This document shows, one piece after another, positions 41,388 through 49,365 of a DNA stretch of 58,664 nt. How positions within the stretch are numbered: position 1 is the stretch's first letter; every line of letters begins with the position of its first letter. The stretch is from Clostridia bacterium (GTDB lineage Bacteria; Bacillota; Clostridia; Oscillospirales; Acutalibacteraceae), in the NCBI GenBank assembly GCA_017503785.1, contig JAFVSK010000008.1, positions 1 through 58,664 of the forward strand. Direction: 5' to 3'. Below the pieces are notes generated by a model. It worked only from the letters and a program-made list of their open reading frames with translations. It ran no database searches and was not told where the DNA came from. The translations under genes were made by a program, and so were the position numbers.

Positions 41388-41411
41388 GGGACAAGATGGG
41401 AGGACAGGCCG

Positions 41412-42380
41412 ATGACGAACGAATTTGATACACTGCTTTTGCTGCTGCCGGAGGAGCTTCGCAAGGGCCTTTCGTGCTTACCGCAGGCAGTCAAGCAGCA
41501 GGTGCACGAGATTCGCTTGCGGTCGGGACAGGCCGTAGCTGTGAGTATCGGGGGAGCTGAGCGTTACGTAGCGGCCGACGGTATGCTTACCGAATTTGCG
41601 GGCGGGGCGCTGCACTGTACAGCGGCGTGGCTGCGCATGATCGTTGACCGCGCGTGTGAGCAGTCGGTCTATGCACATCAGGAGGAACTGCGGCAGGGAT
41701 ACTTGCCGGCACCGTCGGGGTGTCGCATCGGCGTGGCCGGGACGGCGGTGGTGGAACACGGCCGGATCATCAGCTATCGTCAGATCACGTCGCTGTGCCT
41801 GCGCATTGCGCGGGAGCATCGCGGTTGTGCACACGAATTGGCACAGCGGTTGTGTGAGGATGGCGTGAGCGGTGCATTGATTTGCGGAGAGCCATCGAGC
41901 GGAAAGACCAGCCTGCTGCGCGACCTAATAAGGGAATTCTCCACCGGCGGTATATCGGTAGCCGTGATAGACGAACGCGGCGAGTTGACGGGCGGCTGCC
42001 CGCTGCCGTGCGATGTGTTACGCGGCGCTCCCAAGGCGGCAGGGATCGAGCAGGCGCTCCGTTGCTTGGCACCGCGAGTGATCGTGTTTGACGAGCTGGG
42101 CGGTGCCGATGAGGTGCAAGCGCTGCATACGGCGCTTGCCTGCGGCGTGCCGGTGGTGGCTTCGGCGCATGCACGGCAGCTGCATTCGCTGTTGTACCGT
42201 CGAGGAATGACCGAAGCCCTGCGCAGCGGGGCATTTTCGTGGTTGGTGCAGCTGCGCGGAGTGACGAAACCGGGGGAGGTTAGCCGAGTTATACGAACGG
42301 AGGAATGGTTGCGTGAAAGGACTCGGGATGCTGCTGTTGTTGTTGACGGGGCTGGGATTGGGGCTCATGGCAGAGCGTAA
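41412..42380 (+). CDS. spoIIIAA: stage III sporulation protein AA, AAA ATPase
   Basis: The 322-residue cytosolic ATPase has Walker A GEPSSGKT (about 159-166), Walker B VIVFDELGG and an arginine-rich C-terminal part. It energises the SpoIIIA-SpoIIQ channel between mother cell and forespore after engulfment. It is the first gene of the eight-gene operon and overlaps spoIIIAB by 68 bp, which is long for such pairs. A sigma-E-like promoter lies 25 bp upstream of the start. Confidence 0.92.
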   Translation: MTNEFDTLLLLLPEELRKGLSCLPQAVKQQVHEIRLRSGQAVAVSIGGAERYVAADGMLTEFAGGALHCTAAWLRMIVDRACEQSVYAHQEELRQGYLPAPSGCRIGVAGTAVVEHGRIISYRQITSLCLRIAREHRGCAHELAQRLCEDGVSGALICGEPSSGKTSLLRDLIREFSTGGISVAVIDERGELTGGCPLPCDVLRGAPKAAGIEQALRCLAPRVIVFDELGGADEVQALHTALACGVPVVASAHARQLHSLLYRRGMTEALRSGAFSWLVQLRGVTKPGEVSRVIRTEEWLRERTRDAAVVVDGAGIGAHGRA

Positions 42381-42813
42381 ATTACAGCGGCGGGCATTGT
42401 CGTGGATGTTACTGGCGCAGTTGGCGGAGCAGCTGGGAGAGCGTATCCGCTGTACCTCGGCGCCGTTGGCGGTGGTGTGGCAGGAGCTGGCGATGTGTTC
42501 GGAGCTTCAGCGATTACCCTTGCTGCGTGGTGCTGTGGCTACCGATGATGTGCGCCACGCCTTGCGAGAGGCGGTAGCGGCGAGTGCCGACGAGATGGCG
42601 CTGACCGCCGACGATGCCTGCTTGCTGACGGAATTTGTTGACGGCTGCGGCACCGCAGACGTAGCAGGCGAGGTGTTGCGTTGCAGACAGTATGCGGTGC
42701 AGTTCCGCGAACGAAGTGTACAGGCGCGTGCGGAGGCGGCGCATCGGGGACGGTTGTATATCACACTGGGCTTTTGCGGCGGCAGTATGGCGGCGCTGCT
42801 GTTAGGAGGTTAA
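42313..42813 (+). CDS. spoIIIAB: stage III sporulation protein AB
   Basis: This 166-residue membrane protein has one N-terminal hydrophobic helix and a C-terminal one (LYITLGFCGGSMAALLL) with a helical middle, the normal SpoIIIAB layout. It belongs to the GspF-like membrane part of the channel. GTG 42313 is the start, with GGAGG 9 nt upstream. Confidence 0.88.
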   Translation: MKGLGMLLLLLTGLGLGLMAERKLQRRALSWMLLAQLAEQLGERIRCTSAPLAVVWQELAMCSELQRLPLLRGAVATDDVRHALREAVAASADEMALTADDACLLTEFVDGCGTADVAGEVLRCRQYAVQFRERSVQARAEAAHRGRLYITLGFCGGSMAALLLGG

Positions 42814-42815
42814 GT

Positions 42816-43010
42816 ATGGAAGTCGATCTCATTTTTAAGATCGCGGCGATCGGAATCATTGTCGCCGTGCTCAATCAGGTGCTGATTCGCTCGGGACGAG
42901 AAGAGCAGGCGATGCTGACTACGTTGGCGGGACTTATTGTGGTGCTTACCATGGTGGTGACTGAGATCAGCGAGCTGTTTCGCCTGGTAAAATCGGTGTT
43001 TGGGCTATGA
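42816..43010 (+). CDS. spoIIIAC: stage III sporulation protein AC
   Basis: This 64-residue protein has two membrane helices (IAAIGIIVAVLNQVLI and ATLAGLIVVLTMVV-type segment ending ELFRLVKSVFGL). It has the standard size and sequence plan of SpoIIIAC, one of the small inner-membrane parts of the channel. It overlaps spoIIIAD by 4 bp (ATGA) and follows the AB stop by 2 nt. Confidence 0.92.
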   Translation: MEVDLIFKIAAIGIIVAVLNQVLIRSGREEQAMLTTLAGLIVVLTMVVTEISELFRLVKSVFGL

Positions 43011-43396
43011 CGGGCTGGATCGCCGCTGCGGTAATTGCCGCGTTTCTGGCCGTGATGCTGCGCCGTTACGCCCCCGAGCAGGGGCTGGCGGTGGGACTGG
43101 CAGCCGGGGCAATGCTGATGATGGCGGCACTTTCCGAGGCATTGCCACTGTTTCGAGAACTGAAATCGCTGTTGGAACGTGGTGGCCTGTCGGGGGAGTA
43201 CGTAACGATCCTCTTTCGGGCGCTGGGGGTTTGCTTGTTGACCCAGCTGGCAGCCGATGCTTGCCGCGATGCCGGTGAGCAGGGGCTATCGGCTAAGGCG
43301 GAACTGGCGGGCAAGCTGGCACTCTTGGTGCTGGCGTTACCGCTGTTTCGCAAAATGGGTGAGATCGCACTTGCGCTGATTGGAGGAACGGTATGA
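43007..43396 (+). CDS. spoIIIAD: stage III sporulation protein AD
   Basis: This 129-residue protein has three hydrophobic helices, with an opening helix of the ALA-rich type (WIAAAVIAAFLAVMLRR) and a conserved central segment LLTQLAADACRDAGEQGL. It is paralogous to SpoIIIAC and is part of the same membrane complex. Its start codon overlaps the AC stop, and it overlaps spoIIIAE by 4 bp. Confidence 0.92.
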   Translation: MTGWIAAAVIAAFLAVMLRRYAPEQGLAVGLAAGAMLMMAALSEALPLFRELKSLLERGGLSGEYVTILFRALGVCLLTQLAADACRDAGEQGLSAKAELAGKLALLVLALPLFRKMGEIALALIGGTV

Positions 43397-44520
43397 AAGC
43401 GGCAGCCGTGGTTGTAGGGCTTTTCTTGCTTTTCGGAGGCTTTACTGTGCGTGCCGAAACGGTGGAGGAACTATATAACGAGCAACTGGAAGCCAGCGGC
43501 GCCGAGGAGCTGATTGCCGCCTTACCGGAGGAAACGCAAGCACTGTTAGAAAAACTCGGTTTGAATACGTTGGAGCCTGTCGACTTGGAAGCACCGCACA
43601 CGGAAACAGTGCTGAAGCAGCTCATATCGCTGGCAGCGGAGGCGTTGCGCGGGCCGCTGAGCACGGCGGGTATGGTGTTGGCGACGGTGCTTTTGTACGC
43701 CTGGGTTGAGGGGATGCGACAAACCCTGCGTTCGGAGGAAACGTCGGCGGTGTTCGGCACGGTGTGTGCTTTGGCGGTGTGCGGTAGTCTGCTTTTGCCA
43801 TTGACGGCCTGCGTAAAGGCGGTCGGTGAAGCGATGGCATCGGTGGGGGTGTTTATGGCCTCGTTCGTTCCCGTATATGCGGGGGTGTTGCTCAGCAGCG
43901 GCCATTCAGCAACCGCTTTGTCGTTTCAATCCGTTGTGTTGTACGTATCACAGCTGTTATCCTGGTTGGCGGGCGGGGTGATCACTCCGTTGCTGACCAT
44001 CGCCTTGGCGTTGGGCGTGACCGGTTCGGTCACGCCGCACGTGCGCCTTGGTGGTGCCGGCAAACTGATTGGAAAAACAGCCGTATGGATACTCACGCTG
44101 GGGATGCTGCTGTTCACGGGATTGCTGTCACTGCAAAGCTTTACCGGGGCGGCAGCAGACAATGTGGGTGTGCGTGTAATGAAATTTTCCATTGCCAGCT
44201 TCGTGCCGGTGGTGGGCGGCTCGCTGAGTGAGATGTTTTCCACGGTACGAGGGTGCTTGCAGCTGCTCAAGACGGCGCTGGGCGGCTTTGGTGCGGCGGC
44301 CTCGGCGCTGATCGTGCTGCCTCCGTTGCTTCGCTGTTTTGGGTGGCAGCTGTTGCTTGCGGTATGCCGCATGGCAACGGATCTGTTTGAGCTGCGGGTA
44401 ATGTCGGAAATTCTGGAGGCGGCGCACGGTACCGTGAAAAGCCTTATCGGTATTCTGTGTGCCTGTGGGGCGTTTCTCATTATTGCCGTAACGGTCGTAT
44501 CTACGGCCATAGGAGGATAA
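43393..44520 (+). CDS. spoIIIAE: stage III sporulation protein AE
   Basis: This 375-residue membrane protein starts with a signal-like segment (AAAVVVGLFLLFGGFTVRA) and has about seven further helices. It is the largest membrane subunit of the channel. The start overlaps spoIIIAD by 4 bp, with GGAGG before it. The length and helix pattern are normal for the family. Confidence 0.9.
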   Translation: MKAAAVVVGLFLLFGGFTVRAETVEELYNEQLEASGAEELIAALPEETQALLEKLGLNTLEPVDLEAPHTETVLKQLISLAAEALRGPLSTAGMVLATVLLYAWVEGMRQTLRSEETSAVFGTVCALAVCGSLLLPLTACVKAVGEAMASVGVFMASFVPVYAGVLLSSGHSATALSFQSVVLYVSQLLSWLAGGVITPLLTIALALGVTGSVTPHVRLGGAGKLIGKTAVWILTLGMLLFTGLLSLQSFTGAAADNVGVRVMKFSIASFVPVVGGSLSEMFSTVRGCLQLLKTALGGFGAAASALIVLPPLLRCFGWQLLLAVCRMATDLFELRVMSEILEAAHGTVKSLIGILCACGAFLIIAVTVVSTAIGG

Positions 44521-44521
44521 C

Positions 44522-44992
44522 ATGGACGGAATACGTGCGTGGAGCACCGCGGTGTGTCTGTCGGCCTTAGGCTGTGCGGCCTTGCAGCTGCTTGCACCGC
44601 AGGGGAGTTTGGGAAAGGTGTTTCGTTTGGTGGCGAACACGTTTTTTCTGTGTTGTATGCTGCTGCCGCTGCTGAATATCGGTTCCTTAACGAAGCTGGA
44701 CATTCGCGATATGCCCGAAGGAGTGGTGTCGTCGCTGCTGTCGGACACGGTGAACCGCCAATTGGAACGGCAGGTGCAGGATACGGTTACAACACTCACG
44801 GCACAGGCCTTAGCTGAGCGAAACGTGACTGCCGAAAAAATTCACGTGGAAACGGATATTTCCGCTGAAGGGAGCATATACATTCAACACGTTGCCATTA
44901 CCGTGGACAAACAAACCGTTCCGATCGCCAAGGTGGTAGGGGAGGTGTTATCAAAACAATGGGAGGTGCCGATCGAGGTGATAGGCGAATGA
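44522..44992 (+). CDS. spoIIIAF: stage III sporulation protein AF
   Basis: This 156-residue protein has two N-terminal membrane helices, then a ring-building-motif-like soluble domain (AEKIHVETDISAEGSIYIQH, ending ...SKQWEVPIEVIGE). It starts 1 nt after spoIIIAE. Its stop overlaps the spoIIIAG ATG (ATGA). Confidence 0.85.
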   Translation: MDGIRAWSTAVCLSALGCAALQLLAPQGSLGKVFRLVANTFFLCCMLLPLLNIGSLTKLDIRDMPEGVVSSLLSDTVNRQLERQVQDTVTTLTAQALAERNVTAEKIHVETDISAEGSIYIQHVAITVDKQTVPIAKVVGEVLSKQWEVPIEVIGE

Positions 44993-45567
44993 ACGAACAG
45001 AAAAAAGCGGATCTTACGTTTCGGTCGTTATGGAGCGGCTTGCGGGAGCGATTGAGCGGTGAGCGGGGACGTCGATGGTTATTTTTGATGGGTGTAATAG
45101 GGATCGCTTTGTTGGCACTTTCGGAGTTTCTTCCCGCAAAGACCGAAACCGCAGCAACGGAAACGGCGTCGGCAGCTGACTTTGTTAAGCAAACCGAAGA
45201 ACGCTTAACGGCATTGGTCAGCCGCATTGAGGGCGCAGGTGAGTGTTGTGTGTTGGTAACGCTGGAAAACGGTGTGGAATACGTGTATGCTACCGAACAA
45301 AAAAGTAATACCGACCGCCAAGAGGATACCGACGGCAGCGGTACACGTTTGACCGAGCGCGACGACACCGAAAGTGCAGCAATCGTGGTGGACACAGGGA
45401 ACGGTCGCACAGGCTTGCTGGTTACCGAACTTCAGCCGACGGTACGGGGTGTGGTGGTCGTGTGTGAAGGTGGCGATCGGGAAGAGGTGCGCCGTCGCAT
45501 TATCGAAGCAGTAACCGTGGCGATGGATCTGTCGTCAAAGCGGGTATGTGTGACAAAACTAACATAA
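44989..45567 (+). CDS. spoIIIAG: stage III sporulation protein AG
   Basis: The 192-residue protein has one membrane helix (WLFLMGVIGIALLALSEFL) and a periplasmic-type ring domain (VLVTLENGVEYVYATEQ, RGVVVVCEGGDREEVRR). SpoIIIAG forms the large ring of the channel in the intermembrane space. The start ATG 44989 overlaps spoIIIAF. An earlier in-frame ATG would lie within spoIIIAF and lacks its own signal. Confidence 0.9.
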   Translation: MNEQKKADLTFRSLWSGLRERLSGERGRRWLFLMGVIGIALLALSEFLPAKTETAATETASAADFVKQTEERLTALVSRIEGAGECCVLVTLENGVEYVYATEQKSNTDRQEDTDGSGTRLTERDDTESAAIVVDTGNGRTGLLVTELQPTVRGVVVVCEGGDREEVRRRIIEAVTVAMDLSSKRVCVTKLT

Positions 45568-45581
45568 GGAGAGGTTGACCT

Positions 45582-46121
45582 ATGAAAAAACTTTTCGGCA
45601 AAAAGCAACTGGTGCTCGGCACGTTGATCGTGGCGTTGGGGTTGGCGGTATATTTGAATTATTATTTTGCACAGTCGCCGTCGGGGCTGTTGGATACCAC
45701 GCCGCCGCAGCAGGAGCAGGATAAGAATTTGGGCGATGCGCTCAATGTGAATACCACACCGGAGGAGGACGTGGATTACTTTGAGCAGGCACGAAAGAGC
45801 CGTGAGGAAGCACGCGAAGAAGCGACGCAAACGGTAAAGGATCTGTTGGGCGACGTAAAAGCGACCGACGAGCAAAAAGCAGCAGCTACGCAACAGGCGA
45901 TCGCCATCACCAAGGCTATCGAGCAGGAAAGCAAGATCGAGAGCCTTATTAAGGCGAAGGGCTACGAGGATTGTGTGGTGTATATTGAAAACGAAAACTG
46001 CAGTATCGTGGTGAGTGCCGAGTCGTTAACGGTGCAGGATACGGCTAAAATTTCGCAAACGGTGACCTCTCAATCGGATATTTTGGCACAAAATATCAAT
46101 ATTGTTACAGTAAATTCATAA
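45582..46121 (+). CDS. spoIIIAH: stage III sporulation protein AH
   Basis: The 179-residue protein has an N-terminal helix (LVLGTLIVALGLAVYLNYYF), an acidic linker, a coiled-coil-like segment (EARKSREEAREEATQTVKD-type), and a C-terminal YscJ/FliF-like domain (YEDCVVYIENENCSIVV). It is the mother-cell partner that binds SpoIIQ of the forespore. It is the last gene of the operon and begins 14 nt after spoIIIAG. Confidence 0.92.
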   Translation: MKKLFGKKQLVLGTLIVALGLAVYLNYYFAQSPSGLLDTTPPQQEQDKNLGDALNVNTTPEEDVDYFEQARKSREEAREEATQTVKDLLGDVKATDEQKAAATQQAIAITKAIEQESKIESLIKAKGYEDCVVYIENENCSIVVSAESLTVQDTAKISQTVTSQSDILAQNINIVTVNS

Positions 46122-46128
46122 AAAACTG

Positions 46129-46158
46129 TTGCCCCGGAGATACTTTGTGGTATATAAT
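46129..46158 (+). promoter_or_regulatory. promoter of the Asp23 gene
   Basis: TTGCCC (46129-46134), an 18-bp spacer and TATAAT (46153-46158) precede the ATG at 46192, separating the housekeeping block from the spoIIIA operon. Confidence 0.6.
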
Positions 46159-46191
46159 AGAAACACAAAGCATAAAGGGAGGACATCAAGT

Positions 46192-46557
46192 ATGGATGTT
46201 AAGGAATTCCAAACCTCAGAGGGCTGCTGCATTGTTTCCGAGGAGGTTATTGCTGCGATCACCTGCACGGCGGCTGCCGAGGTGCCCGGTGTAGCCGGTA
46301 TGGCCACACGCCTAACTGATATTCGCGGCCTGGTTACTTCTCAGGGTAACAAGTCCGTTGGTGTTATCAGTAACGACAACGAAACCGTGATTGATGTCTA
46401 CATCAATCTCAAGGCCGGTGTGCGTATTCCGGAGGTGGCCGGCAACGTACAGCGCAAGGTTAAGAACGAGGTCCAGTCCATGACGGGCAAGCCCGTTACC
46501 AAGGTGAACGTGCACGTTGAGGGTATCGTTCTGGAAGAGCCGAAGGACGAAGAGTAA
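46192..46557 (+). CDS. Asp23/Gls24 family envelope-stress protein (YqhY-like)
   Basis: This 121-residue cytosolic protein has the family's core pattern: GCCIVSEEVIAAI, AAAEVPGVAGMATR, and VIDVYINLKAGVRIPEVAG. Asp23 proteins attach to the membrane or sense envelope stress in Firmicutes, and in Bacillus YqhY is needed for normal acetyl-CoA carboxylase control. The gene normally lies beside nusB, as it does here. ATG 46192 has GGGAGG upstream. No further domains are visible. Confidence 0.9.
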   Translation: MDVKEFQTSEGCCIVSEEVIAAITCTAAAEVPGVAGMATRLTDIRGLVTSQGNKSVGVISNDNETVIDVYINLKAGVRIPEVAGNVQRKVKNEVQSMTGKPVTKVNVHVEGIVLEEPKDEE

Positions 46558-46611
46558 AACACAGGCCGCACGGCGGCTTCGGAATTTGAAAACAGAAAGG
46601 CATGGTTGCGC

Positions 46612-47010
46612 ATGACCAGACGGGAAGCAAGAGAGCTGGCGTTCATCTTGCTGTTTGAAAGAAGTTTTTCCGGCGAAACGATTGCGGAAATTCTGGAAAA
46701 CGCAGGAGAAGCACGTGATATTATCGGCGATGTGTTCGCGCTCTCCTTGGCAGAGGGTGCTGTTGAGCACACTGAGGAGATCAATGAGATCATCTCCGCC
46801 AATGCACACAATTGGAGCCGTGAACGTTTATCGCGCGTGGCGCTGGCAATTTTGCGCTTGGCGATCTATGAAATGAAATGGGTAGAGGATATCCCGGTAA
46901 GCGTATCCATCAATGAAGCCGTGGAGCTGGCAAAGCTGTACGGCGGTGATACAGATGCCTCGTTCATCAACGGCGTTTTGGGCGGTATCGCCCGACGCGG
47001 CGAGGCGTAA
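46612..47010 (+). CDS. nusB: transcription antitermination factor NusB
   Basis: This 132-residue helical protein binds rRNA boxA with NusE and supports antitermination of rRNA operons. Landmarks are TRREARELAFILLFE, VALAILRLAIYEMKW and SVSINEAVELAKLYG, ending FINGVLGGI. The start at ATG 46612 gives the standard opening MTRREAREL. The ribosome-binding site (GAAAGG) lies 10-11 nt upstream, so a TTG at 46606 is possible. Confidence 0.92.
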   Translation: MTRREARELAFILLFERSFSGETIAEILENAGEARDIIGDVFALSLAEGAVEHTEEINEIISANAHNWSRERLSRVALAILRLAIYEMKWVEDIPVSVSINEAVELAKLYGGDTDASFINGVLGGIARRGEA

Positions 47011-47011
47011 T

Positions 47012-47953
47012 ATGGCACGGTATCTGGGGCTGGATACCAGCAATTACACGACCTCCGTCGCGGCTTTCGAAGCCGAGACGGGGGCGCTTTGGCAAGTAAA
47101 ACAACTTTTACCCGTCAAGGATGGCGAGCTTGGCTTGCGGCAAAGTGACGCCGTGTTCCACCATGTGCGCCAGCTTCCCGAGCTGTTTGAACGGCTGGTC
47201 GGTGAAGCGGGCGATTTGTCGGCGGTGGCTGCGGTTGGTGTGTCCGATCGACCGTCACAGGCCGAGGGCTCGTATATGCCGTGCTTCTTATCGGGTGAGG
47301 GAGCGGCACGTCAAATTGCCGCGCTGCTGGGGGTTCCGTTGTATCGGTTTTCGCATCAGCAGGGTCACGTGATGGCCGCGCTGTACGGTGCGGATGCCCT
47401 GTCGTTGCGCACGGCGCCGTTTTTGGCATTTCACGTGTCCGGCGGCACCACCGATGCGCTTTTGGTGGAGCCCGATGCCGATACCGTCATTCGCTGTAAG
47501 CGGGTGGCAGGCTCGCTCGACTTAAAAGCAGGCCAGCTGATCGACCGCGTGGGCGGTATGTTGGGGCTGCCGTTCCCGGCAGGGCCGGCGCTGGAAAAAC
47601 TGGCGCAGCCGATCGAAGGAAAGCTGCCGCGCCCCTCCATGGACGGGACAAGCTGCCATTTATCGGGCGTAGAAAATCAGTGCCGCAAGCTGTTGGAAAG
47701 CGGTGCCTCTCATGCCGAGGTGGCACGGTTTTGCTTGCTCAGCGTGCGTGCGGCCGTTACGGCAATGACGGAACGCCTGCTTGCGGAATACGGCGAGCTG
47801 CCGGTGGTGTATGCCGGCGGTGTGATGTCCAACGCGCATTTGCGCGAAGTGTTTGAGAAGCAATTCGGCGGTCGGTTTGCACCGCCGGTCTATTCGGCGG
47901 ATAATGCGGTGGGTATCGCTGTGTTAACCGCTTTAAAGGCGGAGGGAGAATAA
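47012..47953 (+). CDS. TsaD/Kae1-like (YgjD family) paralogue
   Basis: This 313-residue ASKHA-fold protein opens with YLGLDTSNYTTSVAAFE and has the metal-binding HxxxH motif as HQQGH, plus GGVMSNAHL and SADNAVGIA with the third metal ligand. It differs from true TsaD in several key spots: the usual SGGHT reads SGGTT, and the DD-type opening reads DTSNYTT. TsaD makes the t6A base of tRNA with TsaB and TsaE. Whether this copy does that is doubtful. It lies between nusB and xseA, starts 1 nt after nusB, and is a known clostridial neighbour there. The exact function is unknown. Confidence 0.75.
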   Translation: MARYLGLDTSNYTTSVAAFEAETGALWQVKQLLPVKDGELGLRQSDAVFHHVRQLPELFERLVGEAGDLSAVAAVGVSDRPSQAEGSYMPCFLSGEGAARQIAALLGVPLYRFSHQQGHVMAALYGADALSLRTAPFLAFHVSGGTTDALLVEPDADTVIRCKRVAGSLDLKAGQLIDRVGGMLGLPFPAGPALEKLAQPIEGKLPRPSMDGTSCHLSGVENQCRKLLESGASHAEVARFCLLSVRAAVTAMTERLLAEYGELPVVYAGGVMSNAHLREVFEKQFGGRFAPPVYSADNAVGIAVLTALKAEGE

Positions 47954-49165
47954 ATGACTGTAATTACCGTCAGTCAGCTCAACCGCTACGTGAAATCGCT
48001 GCTGGAGGGCGATGCGAATTTAGCCTGCGTTATGCTCAGCGGTGAGGTCAGTAACTTTACCAATCACTACAAATCGGGGCATTGGTATCTGTCGCTCAAG
48101 GATGAAAACGCCTTGGTCAAGGCGGTCATGTTCCGTTCCAACGTGCAGCGCATGTCCTTTGTGCCCGAAAACGGCATGAAGGTCATTGTGAGAGCACGCG
48201 TGTCGTTGTATGAGAAAGATGGATCGTTCCAGCTGTATATAGAGGATATGCAGCCCGATGGTGCCGGTGCACTGCAGGTGGCGTTTGAGCAATTGAAGCA
48301 ACGCTTGTTTGAGGAAGGCTTGTTCGATGAAAGCCGCAAGCGACCGCTGCCGCGGTATCCGCAGCGGGTGGGTGTGATCACCTCGTCAACCGGTGCTGCC
48401 GTGCGCGATATCCTGAACGTGCTCGGCCGCCGTTATCCGCTGGCCGAGGTAGTGCTGATCCCCACGTTGGTGCAGGGCGACGGTGCTCCGGCACAGCTGT
48501 GTGCAGCGCTGCAGCGATTTGAAGCAATGAAAGCGGCGGGCGACCCACAGACACCGTCGGTAATTCTCATCGGCCGCGGCGGTGGCTCGCTGGAGGAATT
48601 GTGGGCCTTCAACAGCGAGCAATTGGCGCGCACCATTGCGGCGTGCACCATTCCCGTGATCTCTTGCGTGGGTCACGAAACCGATTTTACCATTTGCGAT
48701 TTTGTGGCCGATCTGCGCGCCCCCACGCCGTCGGCAGCGGCCGAGCTGGCCGTGCCCGACAGCAGCGAGCTGCTTGCGCGGCTGCAATTGTTAAAAACTG
48801 CAGCAGGGCGCGAAACGGCAGCCTTGGCAGCGGCTCGTCGCCGTCGGTTGTCGGAGCTGGCTTCGCGGCGATGCTTGTCTACGCCGCTCTATTCTGTGGA
48901 GGAACGCGGGCTTCGGTTGGACCGGGTCACGCGCCGCTTCAGCGCATCTGCCGAGCGCATTACCGCCAAAACGGGATTGCGTTTGGCTACCGCTGCCGGA
49001 AAGCTGGATGCGCTCAGCCCCCTGCGTGTGTTATCGCGCGGGTATGCGCTTGCCGCCAAAAACGGCACAGTGCTTCGCTCGGTCAAGCAGGTGGCGGAGA
49101 ACGATACCATTGATTTGCGATTACACGACGGCACGCTGCAGTGCCGTGTCGATAAGAGGATGTGA
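47954..49165 (+). CDS. xseA: exodeoxyribonuclease VII large subunit
   Basis: This 403-residue protein has an N-terminal OB-fold (about 1-100: ITVSQLNRYVKSLLEGD, LSGEVSNFTNHYKSGHWYLSL) and a catalytic domain with the signature VGVITSSTGAAVRDIL and RGGGSLEELWAFN. The subunit digests single-stranded DNA from both ends with XseB. The ATG follows the upstream stop directly, with GGAGG in the upstream coding end. It is slightly shorter than E. coli XseA, as usual in Firmicutes. Confidence 0.93.
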   Translation: MTVITVSQLNRYVKSLLEGDANLACVMLSGEVSNFTNHYKSGHWYLSLKDENALVKAVMFRSNVQRMSFVPENGMKVIVRARVSLYEKDGSFQLYIEDMQPDGAGALQVAFEQLKQRLFEEGLFDESRKRPLPRYPQRVGVITSSTGAAVRDILNVLGRRYPLAEVVLIPTLVQGDGAPAQLCAALQRFEAMKAAGDPQTPSVILIGRGGGSLEELWAFNSEQLARTIAACTIPVISCVGHETDFTICDFVADLRAPTPSAAAELAVPDSSELLARLQLLKTAAGRETAALAAARRRRLSELASRRCLSTPLYSVEERGLRLDRVTRRFSASAERITAKTGLRLATAAGKLDALSPLRVLSRGYALAAKNGTVLRSVKQVAENDTIDLRLHDGTLQCRVDKRM

Positions 49166-49169
49166 CGAA

Positions 49170-49364
49170 ATGGCTGAATTAACGTTTGAAACCGCAATGG
49201 CTCGCTTGGAGGAGATCGTTGCCTTGTTAGAGGGCGGCAACTGCACGCTGGACGAGTCGCTGAAGCTGTTTGAGGAAGGCACGAAGCTTACGGCATTTTG
49301 CAGTGAGCTGTTAAAGAATGCCGAGCAAAAGATCGTGCAGCTGACACAGGGAGAGGGCGAGTAA
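49170..49364 (+). CDS. xseB: exodeoxyribonuclease VII small subunit
   Basis: This 64-residue, mostly helical protein reads LTFETAMARLEEIVALLEGG followed by a second helical stretch FEEGTKLTAFCSELLKNAE, the standard XseB pattern. It forms the (XseA)(XseB)n complex. The start is 4 nt after xseA and the stop is 1 nt before ispA. Confidence 0.92.
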   Translation: MAELTFETAMARLEEIVALLEGGNCTLDESLKLFEEGTKLTAFCSELLKNAEQKIVQLTQGEGE

Positions 49365-49365
49365 T

